NCBI GenBank assembly: GCA_907164885.2
Contig: OU015490.1
Span: 205,744,481-205,808,480, forward strand
Reading direction: 5' to 3'
Source of the DNA: Dolomedes plantarius
Taxonomy: Eukaryota > Arthropoda > Arachnida > Araneae > Dolomedidae
Length of the DNA stretch: 64,000 nucleotides
The number at the start of each line of letters is the position of its first letter. The stretch's first letter is position 1. The notes below the pieces were generated by a model, which saw only the letters and a list, made by a program, of their open reading frames with translations, did no database searches and was not told where the DNA came from. A program made the translations under genes and the position numbers. Shown here one piece after another: positions 13,560 to 25,221 of this stretch.

Positions 13560-14738
13560 TATTATTTAGGGAGGCATATTTACCGTATGGTATTGTATGA
13601 TATTGAATGTACATTTGAAAGAAGAGAAAACTTAAGAGAAGCTGAAACATTCCAAAACATACAGTGCATCTTAAATAGGTTTACTCTTTCAATTATTAGA
13701 ACATTTTTAGAAAATAAAATTACGAAAAGTAAGAGCAAATTGAGTATTGTTCTTGAAACGGAAAGCTCACGTCTTTCAAATAACTGCCCAGGGCAGAATA
13801 CTTCTTACTGAAGATGTGGACGCTGACAAATAAATGACGACGTTCTTAATCGGATGGGCAACATCCGATTTTTGTGATCGGAGGGTGCGAATTATTCAGA
13901 AGTTCACAGGAGAATGTTGCAACAGATGGAGATGAGTAAGAAGGGTGCACAAAGGGATATATATACGCTTAAAAATTGACTAATATCAATTAGTGATGAA
14001 CAACGCTCTGATTGGAAGATGCCAAAATGCGGTGCATTCCTGACTGAAAGCACAACCCAAAACTTATTTTTCCTGTGAAATAAATAAGTTGGAGCAATAT
14101 ATTGTGAGAGAAATATATTGGATTGAGGCGATTGCACGAAAAAAGACTTGGCAGTTGTAATCTCCAATTCAACTATACATCTCAACATATTCGATTTGCT
14201 GCAACTCTTTGAAACACACTCGTAATTAAACTATTTATTGAAGTTAGATTGTGCAAGTAGATCATGCAATGATTAGTTCAAATACATATTAATTGGAAAT
14301 AAACCAGCTAAGTCAATAAAATTAAGTATTTCGATTTCAGCTCTTGGTTTACAGATAAATATATTCTTCTGATGAATAATAATTGCTGAAGACTACCGTA
14401 ATTGTAAGTTTTATGTACTGTGTAGGATTCACAGGAAGTTTCTATCCAGCTGGATATTTATGGCCCTTATCACTAGAATCACATTACATAACACTATTGT
14501 TTAATTCCTACAATTACTCTAACGACGCATTAACGACACCTTTTATTTACTTAACTAGTACTGCTTAGGGTTTACTGAAATATTTGCGAATCAGTAGATA
14601 TTTATGTGGCTTATTAGAATATTAAATTTACATACCACTATTATTTTAACCCTGTAATTTTTACCCTTTACTGAGTAGGGCAGGATTTCTTTTATTTGCA
14701 AATTTTATTTACCGGTAATTTTCTAATACATTGAAATA
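13560..14738. other. Unique A+T-rich DNA, nothing recognised
   Basis: An open frame of 112 codons at 13473-13811 begins inside the Tigger relic and shows no domain. No other signals were found. Confidence 0.4.
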
Positions 14739-15283
14739 CAGGGCTAAAGGTCTTGGCTAAAGGTATCCAAAAGTTATGACTTACTTTTACAGAACTATCC
14801 ATTAGAATTTTTAAAAAATAAATAGAACATCTCATCAAGTTTTAATATTAATCATAGATTTCGATGTGTGCACCTTTTGAGGCATGACTAACGTCTAAAT
14901 GGTAATCCAGTTCTCTTCAAGTATTTCGTAACATATCTGAGGTTATCAGACTTTTTTGCTTGGGGATTCATTCAATCCGTTGTGTATAAACAAAACATTT
15001 AAACTGTGGAAGAGTTGAAGACACGTATCATTCAAGCAATTTGTATAATAACTCCTGATATGTTACGAAACACTTGGAGAGAACTGTATTACCATTTAGA
15101 CGTTTGTCGTGCTACAAAAGATGCCCACATCGAAATCTACGCTACTGTTACCGAAATCTATGATTGATATTAAAACTTGATGAGATGTACTTTCTATTTA
15201 AATAATTTTTTTTCTAAAATTATTATGGGTAGTTCCGTAAAAATAAACTACAACTTTTGGATACTTTTAGCCCAGACATCCTG
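14739..15283 (+). mobile_element. Palindromic derivative of a DUF4817/mariner-like element
   Basis: A 545-bp element between TA repeats (14737-14738 and 15284-15285). It starts cagggctaaagg and ends in acatcctg. The arms 14739-14945 and 15055-15283 are inverted copies of each other, and both derive from the 3' end of one transposase gene, so the element is a foldback built from a duplicated 3' end around a short unique core. Confidence 0.85.
14946..15140 (+). pseudogene. C-terminal transposase fragment (DUF4817/Tc1-mariner-related)
   Basis: The plus strand reads DFFAWGFIQSVVYKQNI, a stop codon, then TVEELKTRIIQAI, TPDMLRNTWRELYYHLDVCR and AHIEIY. This is the typical C-terminus of DUF4817-type transposases of insects and arachnids; the D of DFF corresponds to the last catalytic acidic residue. 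The stop after KQNI is a premature TAA. The inverted left arm carries a second, more decayed copy on the minus strand (about 14850-14945), with LRNT, a stop, then RELDYHLDVS. The N-terminal two thirds are absent. Confidence 0.8.
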
Positions 15284-15285
15284 TA

Positions 15286-17545
15286 TTTAAGGGAGTCTAC
15301 TGAGTACTGAAATCCAAAACATGATGTTAACTCCAGTATATCGCCTGATAATCAAATAGATGCCTGGAATTGAACACTTAAAAAAACGGTTTAAAGTTCA
15401 TTCCATTCCATTTAAGACGCAAAGTTCAATAACTCGCAGAAACACTTTTTTCTAAAATTTTCTCCTCATCCAGAGTTAGATATGTCATAAAAATATTTTA
15501 TTCAGAATTTTACGATGCAATCCGAATGCAATTCAAATATGTCACTAAGTAATAAAACTTTCCAGAATATGAAAGTCTACAGAGAATATTATGTAAATTC
15601 AAAATTTTGCCGCTTCCAACTGGTTATGAAACTTTGGAGTTTCATCCAATTTTCTGAAATAATAAAGGAAAGTTAGACGTATCCTTTATTTTTTCAGTAT
15701 TTTAGAAATGTATTTATAACTGTTTTTTTTTTGTATTTATCTTTTATTTCATTTGTCATTTTTTAAAAATTGAATGCATTTTAAGGGGGTTAGGGATGCA
15801 TTTAATTTTTTTTATTTATTGAGTTACAATTTTAAATTTTTTTGTGATGGTTAACCATATAATTTGTAAACAAAATTACATAAAACTTCTAATAAAGTTT
15901 TTTGTTAAATTTAATTTTAAATTTAAAAAGGGGGTAATTTAAATTCGTTGTAACTCGAAATATTATTTGTGGAATTTCAAAATTTTTTCATTTAATTAAA
16001 CAGAAATATATAAGTTTTAATTTTGATTCAGTGTTTTTAACATATTAAATTGAAGAAATTTAAAAAAATAGAGAAACATTTAAAAAAGAATTATGTAACT
16101 TATTTTTTTAAACTATATTTTCAAAAGTAAATATTTTTTCAAACTTTCTGAATGAAAATTAAAGGAAAATAATTCAAAAAGTCATGTTCCAAGTTTGAAT
16201 AATTTATCTTTAACGGTTCTTGACTTGTAACATCTTAAAAACGAGAAATGGTGAAAAAACCCATCATGCAGAAAAACGCATTTACAGGTTTAAACAAAGA
16301 TTGGCTGCTATTAGAATGTTGCAAAAAAGAAAAATTAATATCTCCTGTTCTAATTAAGATATGAACATGATTTAAACGTCATTTTAAGTGGAAAAGTAAA
16401 GAAAAAAAATGTAGCAATAATTGTTTTTGAAAATTTGAAAAACTTTGTCTCCTGGAACCACTTAAATTAGTATAGAATTTTTACGGAAAGAATAAAAAAA
16501 TATTCGGCGTCCATTAAAACTTAAATCAGATGCATTTCTCTTCAAGAAAATCACAAAATAAAATGAATCCATAACATTACAAGATATCAAATGACATTAC
16601 ACAAAGTAAGTCAAATACATAAGTGTGCCCAGGCAAAATAATATGATTCTACTTTTAAAGTATTTTTTTAATGCACAGATACGTTTCAATGTTAATGTTT
16701 TTTAAAACAAGCAGTGATGTAAGCAAGTGAATTGCTACTAAGCAAAAAAATGCTCAAAGAGAGAACAAGCTAGTTATAATTTTAATAAATACTCTAGTTT
16801 CTACAATAAATAATTTATATAAAAATTTTTCCTCTGGTTAACCACTGCGGAAAACTGTTTCTAGTAACTAAATGATAGTCTGAAGATAAGTCTGAAATAA
16901 TGAGACAGAAAAAATTTCAACTTCTTCAGATAGCAATTATGAAGAAAACTCTAGTCTGATGTGTAAACATCTAACTTATATTTTGTTTCTTATGTATTTC
17001 CAATTTTTATTAAAAACTTATACAGGTGGAGAACCAAATTATTTTTTATGTAGATGCTTTTAAAAAAGAGAGTACCTTAAATAAGTTAAATAATTGGTAA
17101 AAAAATATATTTCATTTTCCTAAGCAGATAGAATAATTTTATCTTAAATCATTCGGAACACTGGAACAAAGTATTTTTTGAACGGTCTACTTATAGCTTT
17201 TTGTCCTTAGAGAATCTATAGTATTAATTATGTTTTGGGCCACATATTTTTTTAGAAAGGAAAATCAACTGTGAGGCAAAACAAAAAAACAAAAAAAAAC
17301 ATATAACTTTGTTACGGAATAGTGCGCTTGCTGTTGTTGGTTGTTGCATTGTTTTGCTCAATTCCTTCCAATAACAATTCTTACATCTTAATTGACAGAA
17401 ACCCAACTGAGTATTGACGTTGTGTGCATGCATAAAGAACAGTTAGTCCTTTTTCAACCGTATAATGTTTTTTAATGGTTGTTCCTGTAAAAATATCAAT
17501 TTTAATTTATAGGAAACAAAATCCACATAAATATGTTTTATATTT
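15286..17545. other. A+T-rich DNA, nothing recognised
   Basis: About 2.2 kb with long T and A runs and no open frame above about 70 codons. The minus-strand frame at 17433-17224 has no recognisable domain. It may be intron or intergenic DNA. Confidence 0.5.
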
Positions 17546-17794
17546 GAAAGCCTTATTTGTATAGTGGTTCAACTCCATTCTTGTTCATTTTGAGACACAG
17601 AGCCTTAAAGTCAAATAAGTGCTGATAAATGACTGCTGAAGTCCGATTTGTAATGCCCTCTATTGGCAGCAGAAATAAGCTGGATGTGTATCAGTTTAAA
17701 AATAAATATAGAAATGACTTGTATGAACATGAAATTTAGGCTAACTCCATTTTTTTTTTAAATTGAGTTTTACCACTATTCAAATAAGGCCTTC
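17546..17794. mobile_element. Small inverted-repeat element (MITE)
   Basis: The left end gaaagccttatttgtatagt and the inverted right end gaaggccttatttgaatagt pair over about 34 bases around a ~180-bp middle. No coding capacity. The flanks do not show a clean target duplication, so the superfamily is open. Confidence 0.55.
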
Positions 17795-17904
17795 ATTTAG
17801 AAATGAAAGATTTGCGTTCCTAAGGCGATACGTTTTGGTGAATTTAGTTAGTACTAGTTAATATAGAATATTTTTCATTTTCCACATTTTATTCCGGCGA
17901 TGAA

Positions 17905-18074
17905 GGGCCTGTTCACACAGAATCCTTCAGCCTCAAAGTTACTTGTATTGAAATATATTTAACCAATTGCAAATCTCCAAACGATTATCCACGATATTGT
18001 TAAGGTCTGAGATTGGTTTAAAATATGTCAATGCGAGAAACGCTGACACTTAAGGATTCTATGTGACCAGGCCC
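17905..18074. mobile_element. MITE with gggcctg ends
   Basis: A 170-bp element whose ends gggcctgttcacacagaatc and gggcctggtcacatagaatc (other strand) match at about 22 of 26 positions. Such GGGCC-CACA ends are common in PIF/Harbinger-type MITEs. I could not confirm a 3-base target duplication (flanks are gaa and tta). Confidence 0.7.
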
Positions 18075-19021
18075 TTAGTATATTAGGTGGACCGACGAGA
18101 TTTTGTCATAGAATTAATTCGCTTAACTCATATTTTGAGAAATGGACAAATGACTTCTATACTCTTATCTTCAGAATATTTTTCTAAGAATAACTTATTC
18201 GAGTCCTCTAATTTGAGTAAATAATCGTTAACTCATAAATTGTATGAATCGTCGATTAGTAGTTCTTACGTCGATCGTTATTTAAGGAGCACTTAAGTCT
18301 GATTGGTTCAAGCAATTAACTGTTTTGGAATCAGTTGATGTTCACCACCGTCCAGCATATTTGCCAACGTCAAATACAACAATGAAGTCAACGAAATTGA
18401 ATCTATTACCTTAGAAACTAATAATAAATGATAAGTTTGATGTAAATTTCTATTTTATTGTTTTTTTGTGTCTTTAATGATTTGTAGTGATTTCAATTGA
18501 TTTAATGCTTTTGAATTTCTGTTTTCAATGTGGAGATCTCGGGGCGTTGGGATGCTTTTGGCTTGACCTGCATCCTATCAGATAGATTCCCCTGAAGTGA
18601 CCGACTCAGTTAAATCTCCCGATGAACAGAACAGTCGATCATATGGTTATTTTAGTTTATATTTATTTACTTATTTTATTTTTATACTTTTATGTTTTTG
18701 ATTTTAATAATTTCTCCAGAACCTTTCATTCACGTTGCGTTTAGCGCTAATTTCAGATTTCTGTTAACTTTTTCGATAGTTAGTGTCTTCAACTTGTTTA
18801 TGTAATTTGACATTCTTTTTCTTGGGTTCTAAGAAATTTATGTTAATGGTGACACATTCTTGGTACTGTTTAAATGTGATGGAATGCGAGAATGTATGTG
18901 ATCACGAGACAGCTGAACCGAGGAGAGACAACAACCCATGGTTACTTCAACTCAGCATAATTTCAGAGCCTGATTCGATATTAATTCTTGAACTTTCAGT
19001 AAAAATAGCACGTGACTGTAT
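18075..19021. other. Unassigned DNA
   Basis: No gene recognised. A 91-codon plus-strand frame (18783-19058) runs into the first copy of the 247-bp repeat and has no domain. Confidence 0.4.
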
Positions 19022-19745
19022 GTCTTCTACTTCTGAGCTCTCCCGAACGGGGTCCTGAGGATTTGCTTTGATTTCTAAAGTTGTAAAGACGAACATTTGA
19101 GACGAAGAGCAATTTTAAGTAAAATCACAGTTGGAGTTATATGTGAACATTAAAACATCGTTGCTGGACTGCCTAGGAGTATAAATGATTTCAAAAAGGA
19201 ATATGAAGTAAGGATGTAACTACTTAAAGAGAGGGGAGATTCAAAAGTAAACGTATTTCTTCAACATATTTCTTCCACTTCTGAGCTCTCCCGAATAGGG
19301 TCCTGCTGATTTGCTTTGATTTTTAAAGTTGTAAAGACGAACATTTGAGATGAAGAGTAGTTTTAAGCAAAATCATAGTTGGAGTTACATGTGAACATTA
19401 AAACATCGTTGCTGGACTGCCTAGGAGTATAAATGGTTTCAAAAATGAATATGAAGTAAGGATGTAACTACTTAAGAGAGGGGAGATTCAAAGTAAACGT
19501 GTTTCTTCAACTTATTTTTTTCGCTTCTGAGCTGTCCCGAACCGAGTCATAAGGATTTGCTTTGATTTTTAAAGTTGTAAAGACGAACATTTGAGATGAA
19601 GAGTAGTTTTAAGCAAAATCGCAGTTGGAGTTACATGTAAGCATTAAAACACCGTCGCTGGACTGCCTAGGAATGCAAATGGTTTTAAAAAGCAATATCA
19701 AGTGAGTATGTAACTATTTAAAGAGAGATGGGATTTAAAAGTTTA
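19022..19745 (+). repeat. Three tandem copies of a ~247-bp repeat
   Basis: ttctgagct recurs at 19031, 19279 and 19525, giving periods of 248 and 246. Copies share tttgctttgatt, gttgtaaagacgaacatttg, gttggagtta and ctggactgcctagga. The first two copies are more alike than the third. No open frame persists through the array. Confidence 0.9.
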
Positions 19746-20819
19746 TAGATAAATACCCAAAAGTTTAAAATAAAAAAAATTGGGAACTTCTTAAATTAGT
19801 TACGCATGTCTAGAGTTAATTATAGGAAAATCTTTCACTATATTTGTTTAAAAAAGACATTTCCCTAGTTATATTATATTTATCTATAACCCGATTTACA
19901 TATCTTGCACACTTTATACAAATGTAATTTTGATGGAAAAGTAATATGTACCATCCATTGGAAAACGATCTGGACAAAGTTAAAAAACAAATTAAAAACT
20001 TTATAAAAAATCTTATGTTGAGTAAAATTTTTCTTTGAAGTCTTAAGCATCGAAATCCTGATTCAGTTGATTTCAGACTGATTTCTACTTCTAACAGAAT
20101 ATATTCTTAAGAAAAACTCTTATTCTTAAAATCGAGAACCCCTTAAACCACTTTAAATCCAGGTTTCTGACTATAAAATAAATCAAAATGCAGAAGTTAT
20201 TTGACGGCCATATTTATTTTTATGAATAAAATTTGAGATAAAAAAATGTAACCTTCTTAAAACTTAATGCTTGAATAATTACCTTTAAACATAAAGAGCA
20301 GGGATTTGAATATTTGTGTTCCAACCTGTACAAGAAAATAATTTTTTAAATTGATGTATGAACTTATTTTACACTTTTTTGTGAGTGAATGATTGTTACA
20401 TCAAAGAATATTGGTTTTTACTTTTAACTTTTACTACTTAGGGAAATATTTTCTGCCATCAAATGAAACGCATACAAAATAATCATTAACTTATTTTTGC
20501 AAAAACGAAAGAATTTGGATACAGCATGATAATATTATGGATCAACTATTCCTTTGATGAAAGCATTAAGTAAACATTATTTATTTGCAGGAAGCCAGTA
20601 ATAAGAGCAATCCTGAAAAGAAAATTACGTTCCCTGAAATTACCAAGGCATTTAGCCCGATATAAAATCTAATGCAATAGCTATGTCCTTAAGATATCTA
20701 AATGAGCATCAAAGCATGTGGGCATGATAAAATACTTATTAATAGCTTAAATAAGGAACGGTTAGGTTGCTGTGAATAACGCAGTTTTTGTAACCAGGGA
20801 TTTTTCTTGCTACTTTACT

Positions 20820-21134
20820 GCATTCATCAGTGATAATTGAATATTTCGTGTCATTACATATATTTACGCAATTAATATCGTTACTCAAGGAATTGAGTAA
20901 TGGAATAATAGAGGTATTTTTTTCGCTTCATTTGGAAGGGTGTTAAGAGATTTGTTTTGTTTTTTGCGATATGGTTGCTGTTATGATAAAATGTATTACA
21001 TGTTGAATAAAGTGTATAGAGCTTTTGAAATCTTATATAAGAAATAACAATTGCAAATATAATATTTTTTTTTTGGAAAAGCGCAGAGTTTTTTCAAGCT
21101 AAAGGGATGTTCGAATTCGAAGCAAAATATATTG
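20820..21134 (+). repeat. Tandem repeat copy 1 (empty site)
   Basis: Starts gcattcatcagtgataattg and runs through cgcaattaatatcgttactc, atgataaaatgtatta, cttttgaaatctta and gcgcagagttttttc. It is the uninterrupted counterpart of the next copy. Confidence 0.85.
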
Positions 21135-21137
21135 ATT

Positions 21138-22660
21138 GCATTCATCAGTGATAATTGAATAATTTGTGTCATAATAGATATTTACGCAATTAATATCGTT
21201 ACTCAAGGAGTTGATAATGGAAAATTAGAGGTATTTTTTTTCGCTTGATTTGGAATGGTGTTAAAAGATTTTTTTTCGATATGATGACGCTTATGATAAA
21301 ATGTATTGCATGTTTCATAAAGAGTACTAGCTGAGTGGCAACCCGATGTGTTGCTTTTACGATTTAAAAGGAAATGGTTTTATTTCTTAAAGATTAAAAA
21401 CCGTTTAATGTCTTTAAAAAATATATTAGAATTAAAAAAAAAGGAAACAATTATTTAACATTTTGGTATTTGGCTTTTCAAATAATTCTTTCAAATTTCC
21501 GTTTTCAAATTTTGCTTTTTAAACACAAGAGAAGTTCATTCAATTAGAAAAAAATCTAACGGTTTTAATTTCTCATTTCCTAAAACTAAAATTATTTCTG
21601 GTACTTTAAAATTGTTTCTGAATTTCAATAATTAAATGACTCCTCCTCAGACTCGTTCTCAACTAATAATTTTCCTTTTGGCTACATGGCCGAATGTAAA
21701 TATTAAATCTCACGGGTAAAAAGTGTTTAAAAAATAGAAAGAAAGTTTTGATGAATTCAAAATTGGTTGCGGAAGAATCCTCATCAGTTGCTCATTAATT
21801 AGAAACAAATTTCACGAACTTCCTGGACTTATTAGTGAGTAAAATAATAAGTCGAAAAATTACGAATTCGGCATTCAGTTGCATTAAGATACTATGGCAA
21901 TCAGCGCGGAAATTTCAAAAGTGTGTTTTGTAAATGCGCTTCTTTAGAATGATAACATTTTATTTTAATTAAATGTATTTGGTATATTTTGGAAGACGAA
22001 CATCTAGTAAATGCCGATAAATCGTAAAATCGACATTAATAGGTGCAGAAAACCGAAATATTTGTCCATCAAAATTGTCGATTTCGTGAAATTCTTAAAA
22101 CTGCTTTGAGAAACAAACTTTTTTTGCAATGAAAAACATTTTTAACTTCATAAAAATATGTATATCCTTAAAGAAGAAGAGTTTTAGAACACATGGCAAT
22201 AAAAAAACTGTCGATTGGAGGACGGAAAAGTTGAATTTTGCATGCATGAAAATAGTGGAATTTTTCGAAACGGAAAGGAGCTGGCTCACCCAGAATGTCA
22301 CCTGTTTTTTTTTTGTCCGCTTCTTTTGAGTTCGGTGGTTTTAATTTAATAATTAAAAAATTTTAAAGTTTTGAAAGTTGAGGATGGCATTAGTGCACGC
22401 GTCTCGTCCGTCCACGTCCATCGGTAGCAGTCGCGATATCCTGCTATGCTTGATTCGCGAGATTAGCCTGTCTCCGTCTGCTTACTAACCAACAAACATA
22501 CAAGTACATACGTTTGTTTACCTTTATCTGTTAATAATAAGATAGATATTTTGAAATCTTATAATAGAAATGAAAATTGCAAATTGCATAACTTTGCTCA
22601 TAAAAGCGCGGAGTTTTTTTTAGCGAATTGTATGTTTGAATTCCAAAAAAAAATATTTTT
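21138..22660 (+). repeat. Tandem repeat copy 2, split by a Helentron
   Basis: 21138-21325 matches copy 1 from gcattcatcagtgataattg to ataaagagt. The match resumes at 22548 (attttgaaatcttata, then gcgcggagtttttttt). The 1.2 kb between has Helentron-type ends. Confidence 0.8.
21326..22547 (-). mobile_element. Helentron-like non-autonomous element
   Basis: On the minus strand the 5' end reads atctatcttattattaacag and the 3' end is ggttgccactcagctagt, the usual ..GCTAGT ending of arthropod Helentrons. No target duplication is made, as expected. No Rep or helicase coding was found, so it is non-autonomous. A G+C-richer patch with several CG dinucleotides lies at 22385-22470. Confidence 0.7.
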
Positions 22661-22975
22661 TCAATACATAAAGTTAGGATAGATATAAAAAGGTTTAAAA
22701 GTCGCACGAAGCTCAGTTCCACGTTTTTCTAAGTTTTAAGGGTTTAGTAATTTGCATTGAGCTGAAGCGAAAAGGATTACAAAAGATTATCGGGGAGGGG
22801 ATATGAAGGTTTAACGAGAAGGGTCACTCATTCAAATATAAGGATTTCTAACTATCCAGGAGCAATGGGCCTATATTACGCCCTTATATGGGTCCTCAGT
22901 ATGGCATATTCCACAAATACCCTGGACAGTAAATACTTTCATGAGTAAAAATTCTCTTAATATTTCCGAGTGAAT

Positions 22976-23699
22976 TAGGGATGCGACATCGATGTCGATG
23001 TTTTAATCATCGAATTATTGAAGCCGATTTTTTTTAACAACGATGTTTTGTACTCAATATTTTACGTTGTCTCGATGTTTTTTTAGATGAAATTGTACCA
23101 TAATTAAAATAAATTAACTACGTAGCATAATTTTCCCACTCAGTAAATGTAAGTCTGAATTCTGAAAAGGACGAATACAAAAGGGGGAACGATTAGAGAC
23201 AAATGGCAATGAACAACCAATGAATAATAATTATATGCCCCAATAGCCCCAATAATTGTTATTTACAGTAAAGAAAAAATAAGCTTGTTCAGTTTTCCCC
23301 ATACGTTGGTTTTGCATCAGTACTTCAAATTGGTGTATATATATGTAATTTTCTTTTGTATTATTTAATTTGAAAATAAAAGATTTGCTAATAAATTGCA
23401 ATAATTTCTTCCTCAATTTTCTGGTAAAATTAATAAAATGTGTAATGGAAATTCTGCGATATGCGCTGACTTTAGCAACCAAGAGGGGGGGGGTAAAATT
23501 ACCCCCCCCCTACATGACTAACCAAAGTAACATTAATCTTAGAGGTTACTAAACCAGTTTTAAAAAAATGAAAGTTCATAAACATCGATGTTTAAAAACA
23601 TCGATGGTTTTGGGGCGATGTTTTATTAGCATCGATTTTTTAATATTGAATATCGATGATTCAAAACATCGATGTTTTGTTGTCGAAGTCACATCTCTA
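22976..23699. mobile_element. ATCGAT-rich hAT-type MITE
   Basis: A 724-bp element. Ends tagggatgcgac and (other strand) tagagatgtgac are flanked by gagtgaat (22968-22975) and cagtgaat (23700-23707), an 8-bp target duplication with one mismatch. That length is typical of hAT. Both subterminal zones are packed with cgatgtttt and catcgatg motifs in both orientations, as expected for transposase-binding repeats. No transposase coding remains. Confidence 0.8.
23485..23510. other. Perfect G/C hairpin
   Basis: Nine G, then taaaatta, then nine C: a perfect 12-bp stem with a 2-base loop, inside the hAT MITE. The G run could also form a quadruplex on one strand. Confidence 0.9.
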
Positions 23700-23741
23700 C
23701 AGTGAATGACAAGGTAGAGTCGATCTGGCACACGGAGGAAA

Positions 23742-23858
23742 GAACAACCTATGGTAGTCTAATAGTAGCGCGTTAGGCTTCGGATTGGGGATGCTGAGAT
23801 CGAATGCCGAAAAACTTCATTAACTACCTTCGTGTCTAGGTCAGATATGGAAACATTA
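23742..23858 (+). repeat. tRNA-derived SINE, 5' part
   Basis: tggtagtctaatagtagcgc fits a tRNA A box and gagatcgaatgcc a B box, followed by cttcgtgtctaggtc. The same order occurs in the SINE at 26608. The copy is cut at 23858 by an insertion and resumes at 24390. Confidence 0.7.
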
Positions 23859-24389
23859 TGGTTGGTTGGTTGGTTGAAGTTTATTGGCGCAAGGTCCAGA
23901 AAAGACAAGCTGTACCAAACACAAGGTAACATCAGAATAGTTACTCAAATAAAAAGTTGTTAGAAGCAGCAGTGATAATAAAAACGTGAAAAGGTGATAA
24001 AAAATATTAGATATAAAGTGGTAAAAGCACTAAAACAAGGATATATAATGGTGATAAATGTTGTAAATATAAAAGTAATATTCTAAAATGTACAATAACC
24101 AGTCATAAGGTAGAGAAAGCAATAAAAATATTGAAATATACGCGTAATAAAAAAAAGTAGGTTATACAAGGCCAAGAGCGGAGTGACTCAAAACAGAGGG
24201 GATAGACTCGCATAATCAAGCAGAATAAACCTATACAAACAAAGATAAAAAGGGATATATTATATAAGTGAAAAAAATCCGGTACACTTTAAAAAACGGA
24301 AGATTTCCAGGTGAAGTTTTTCATTTAAAACATCACTCAAATTGACTGAAGTAGAGCCAAAGAATTTCAAATTAAAAATAAGTGATTTC
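23859..24389 (-). mobile_element. Retroposon 3' part inserted in the SINE
   Basis: On the minus strand the segment ends in an (AACC)n tail (plus strand tggttggttggttggttg at 23859) preceded by ttgcgccaataaac. Tails of this kind end several arachnid non-LTR elements. The flanks atggaaacatta (23847-23858) and atgaacacgtta (24390-24401) agree at 9 of 12 bases and look like an aged target-site duplication. No open frame is left. This is either a 5'-truncated LINE 3' UTR or a SINE using that tail. Confidence 0.6.
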
Positions 24390-24500
24390 ATGAACACGTT
24401 AAATCCGTAAACCAGAAATTCCTTCTATAAGGTCAGTTGGGTGAACGTACTAGCCCCTCACATGTTGCCACTGCGAGTGATCGGTCGAAATTATTGTGAC
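24390..24500 (+). repeat. tRNA-derived SINE, 3' part
   Basis: cacgttaaatccgtaaacc, ggtcagttgggtga and gtgatcggtcgaaa correspond to cacgttatatccgtgaac, ggtcagtgggtga and gtgttcggccaaaa in the SINE at 26608. It continues the copy interrupted at 23858. Confidence 0.65.
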
Positions 24501-24557
24501 ATTCGGCTAAATCGAACTGCGACCGTTGTGTTGACGTTAAAAATTCCCATTGCCCAA

Positions 24558-25221
24558 ATGAAGCTATGTTGTGTGCTTACAGCTTTTCTAACATATATTA
24601 GTGCCTTATCTGGCCTCAAAACATTTTGTAGCCATAAACACCGTTTCCCCCCGCCATTCACAGAGCAATTATGTTTCAAACTCTCCTCTTCGCAGACCAT
24701 GAAACCCTCAGTCTATACAGCAGTTGAATTTTGTATGAGAGTATACGAAGATAATTTCTGTGCTCAGATGTCAAAATGTTATGTCACTTTTCTTAAAAAA
24801 TTGAGTTTTTTCACAATCCGGAATAGAAAATATCGTTCACCGATATTTTCTATTTACTGTAACTACTGTAAGTAATGGCCAACTATTAATACATATATAA
24901 ATACAATATAATTCAAATATTAAACAATTTACTGATTTTCCATGCCACCTTGAATCTTAGAATTGCTGTCACGTATATTTTTAAAAACAGTAACTTATAA
25001 CATTTTGCCATCTGAGCAGAGATTTTTAGTGCTGTGTGCAGCATTAAATCCCGGTGTGATCAGAGATTTTAAGAGTCACTCATGCCGCCGATTTCTGATA
25101 GAACCATGGTTTGATTTCCTCAGCTTCTGTCGTCCGATCTCAAATAGACGTTCCACGTCTTCCACTTCCGTAGATGTTTTCCCCTTTACAACTGACATAC
25201 CACAGTCTTTGTTGTTGTGAA
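24558..25221 (+). CDS. Speculative two-exon small secreted protein
   Basis: An ATG at 24558 begins MKLCCVLTAFLTYISALS, which looks like a signal peptide with a possible cut after ALS. A Cys-containing stretch follows (CSH, LCFK, FCMR, FCAQ, KCYV). An actgtaagta donor at 24868 and a gtgtgcag acceptor at 25040-25041 would join, in phase 1, a second open segment ending in a stop at about 25221. The model would be roughly 160 residues. I recognise no family. G+C is above the surroundings, but both strands are open here: the minus strand at 25240-25085 reads a charged peptide with EVEDVERLFEIGRQKLRK. Chance open frames or a decayed repeat are equally possible. Confidence 0.25.
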
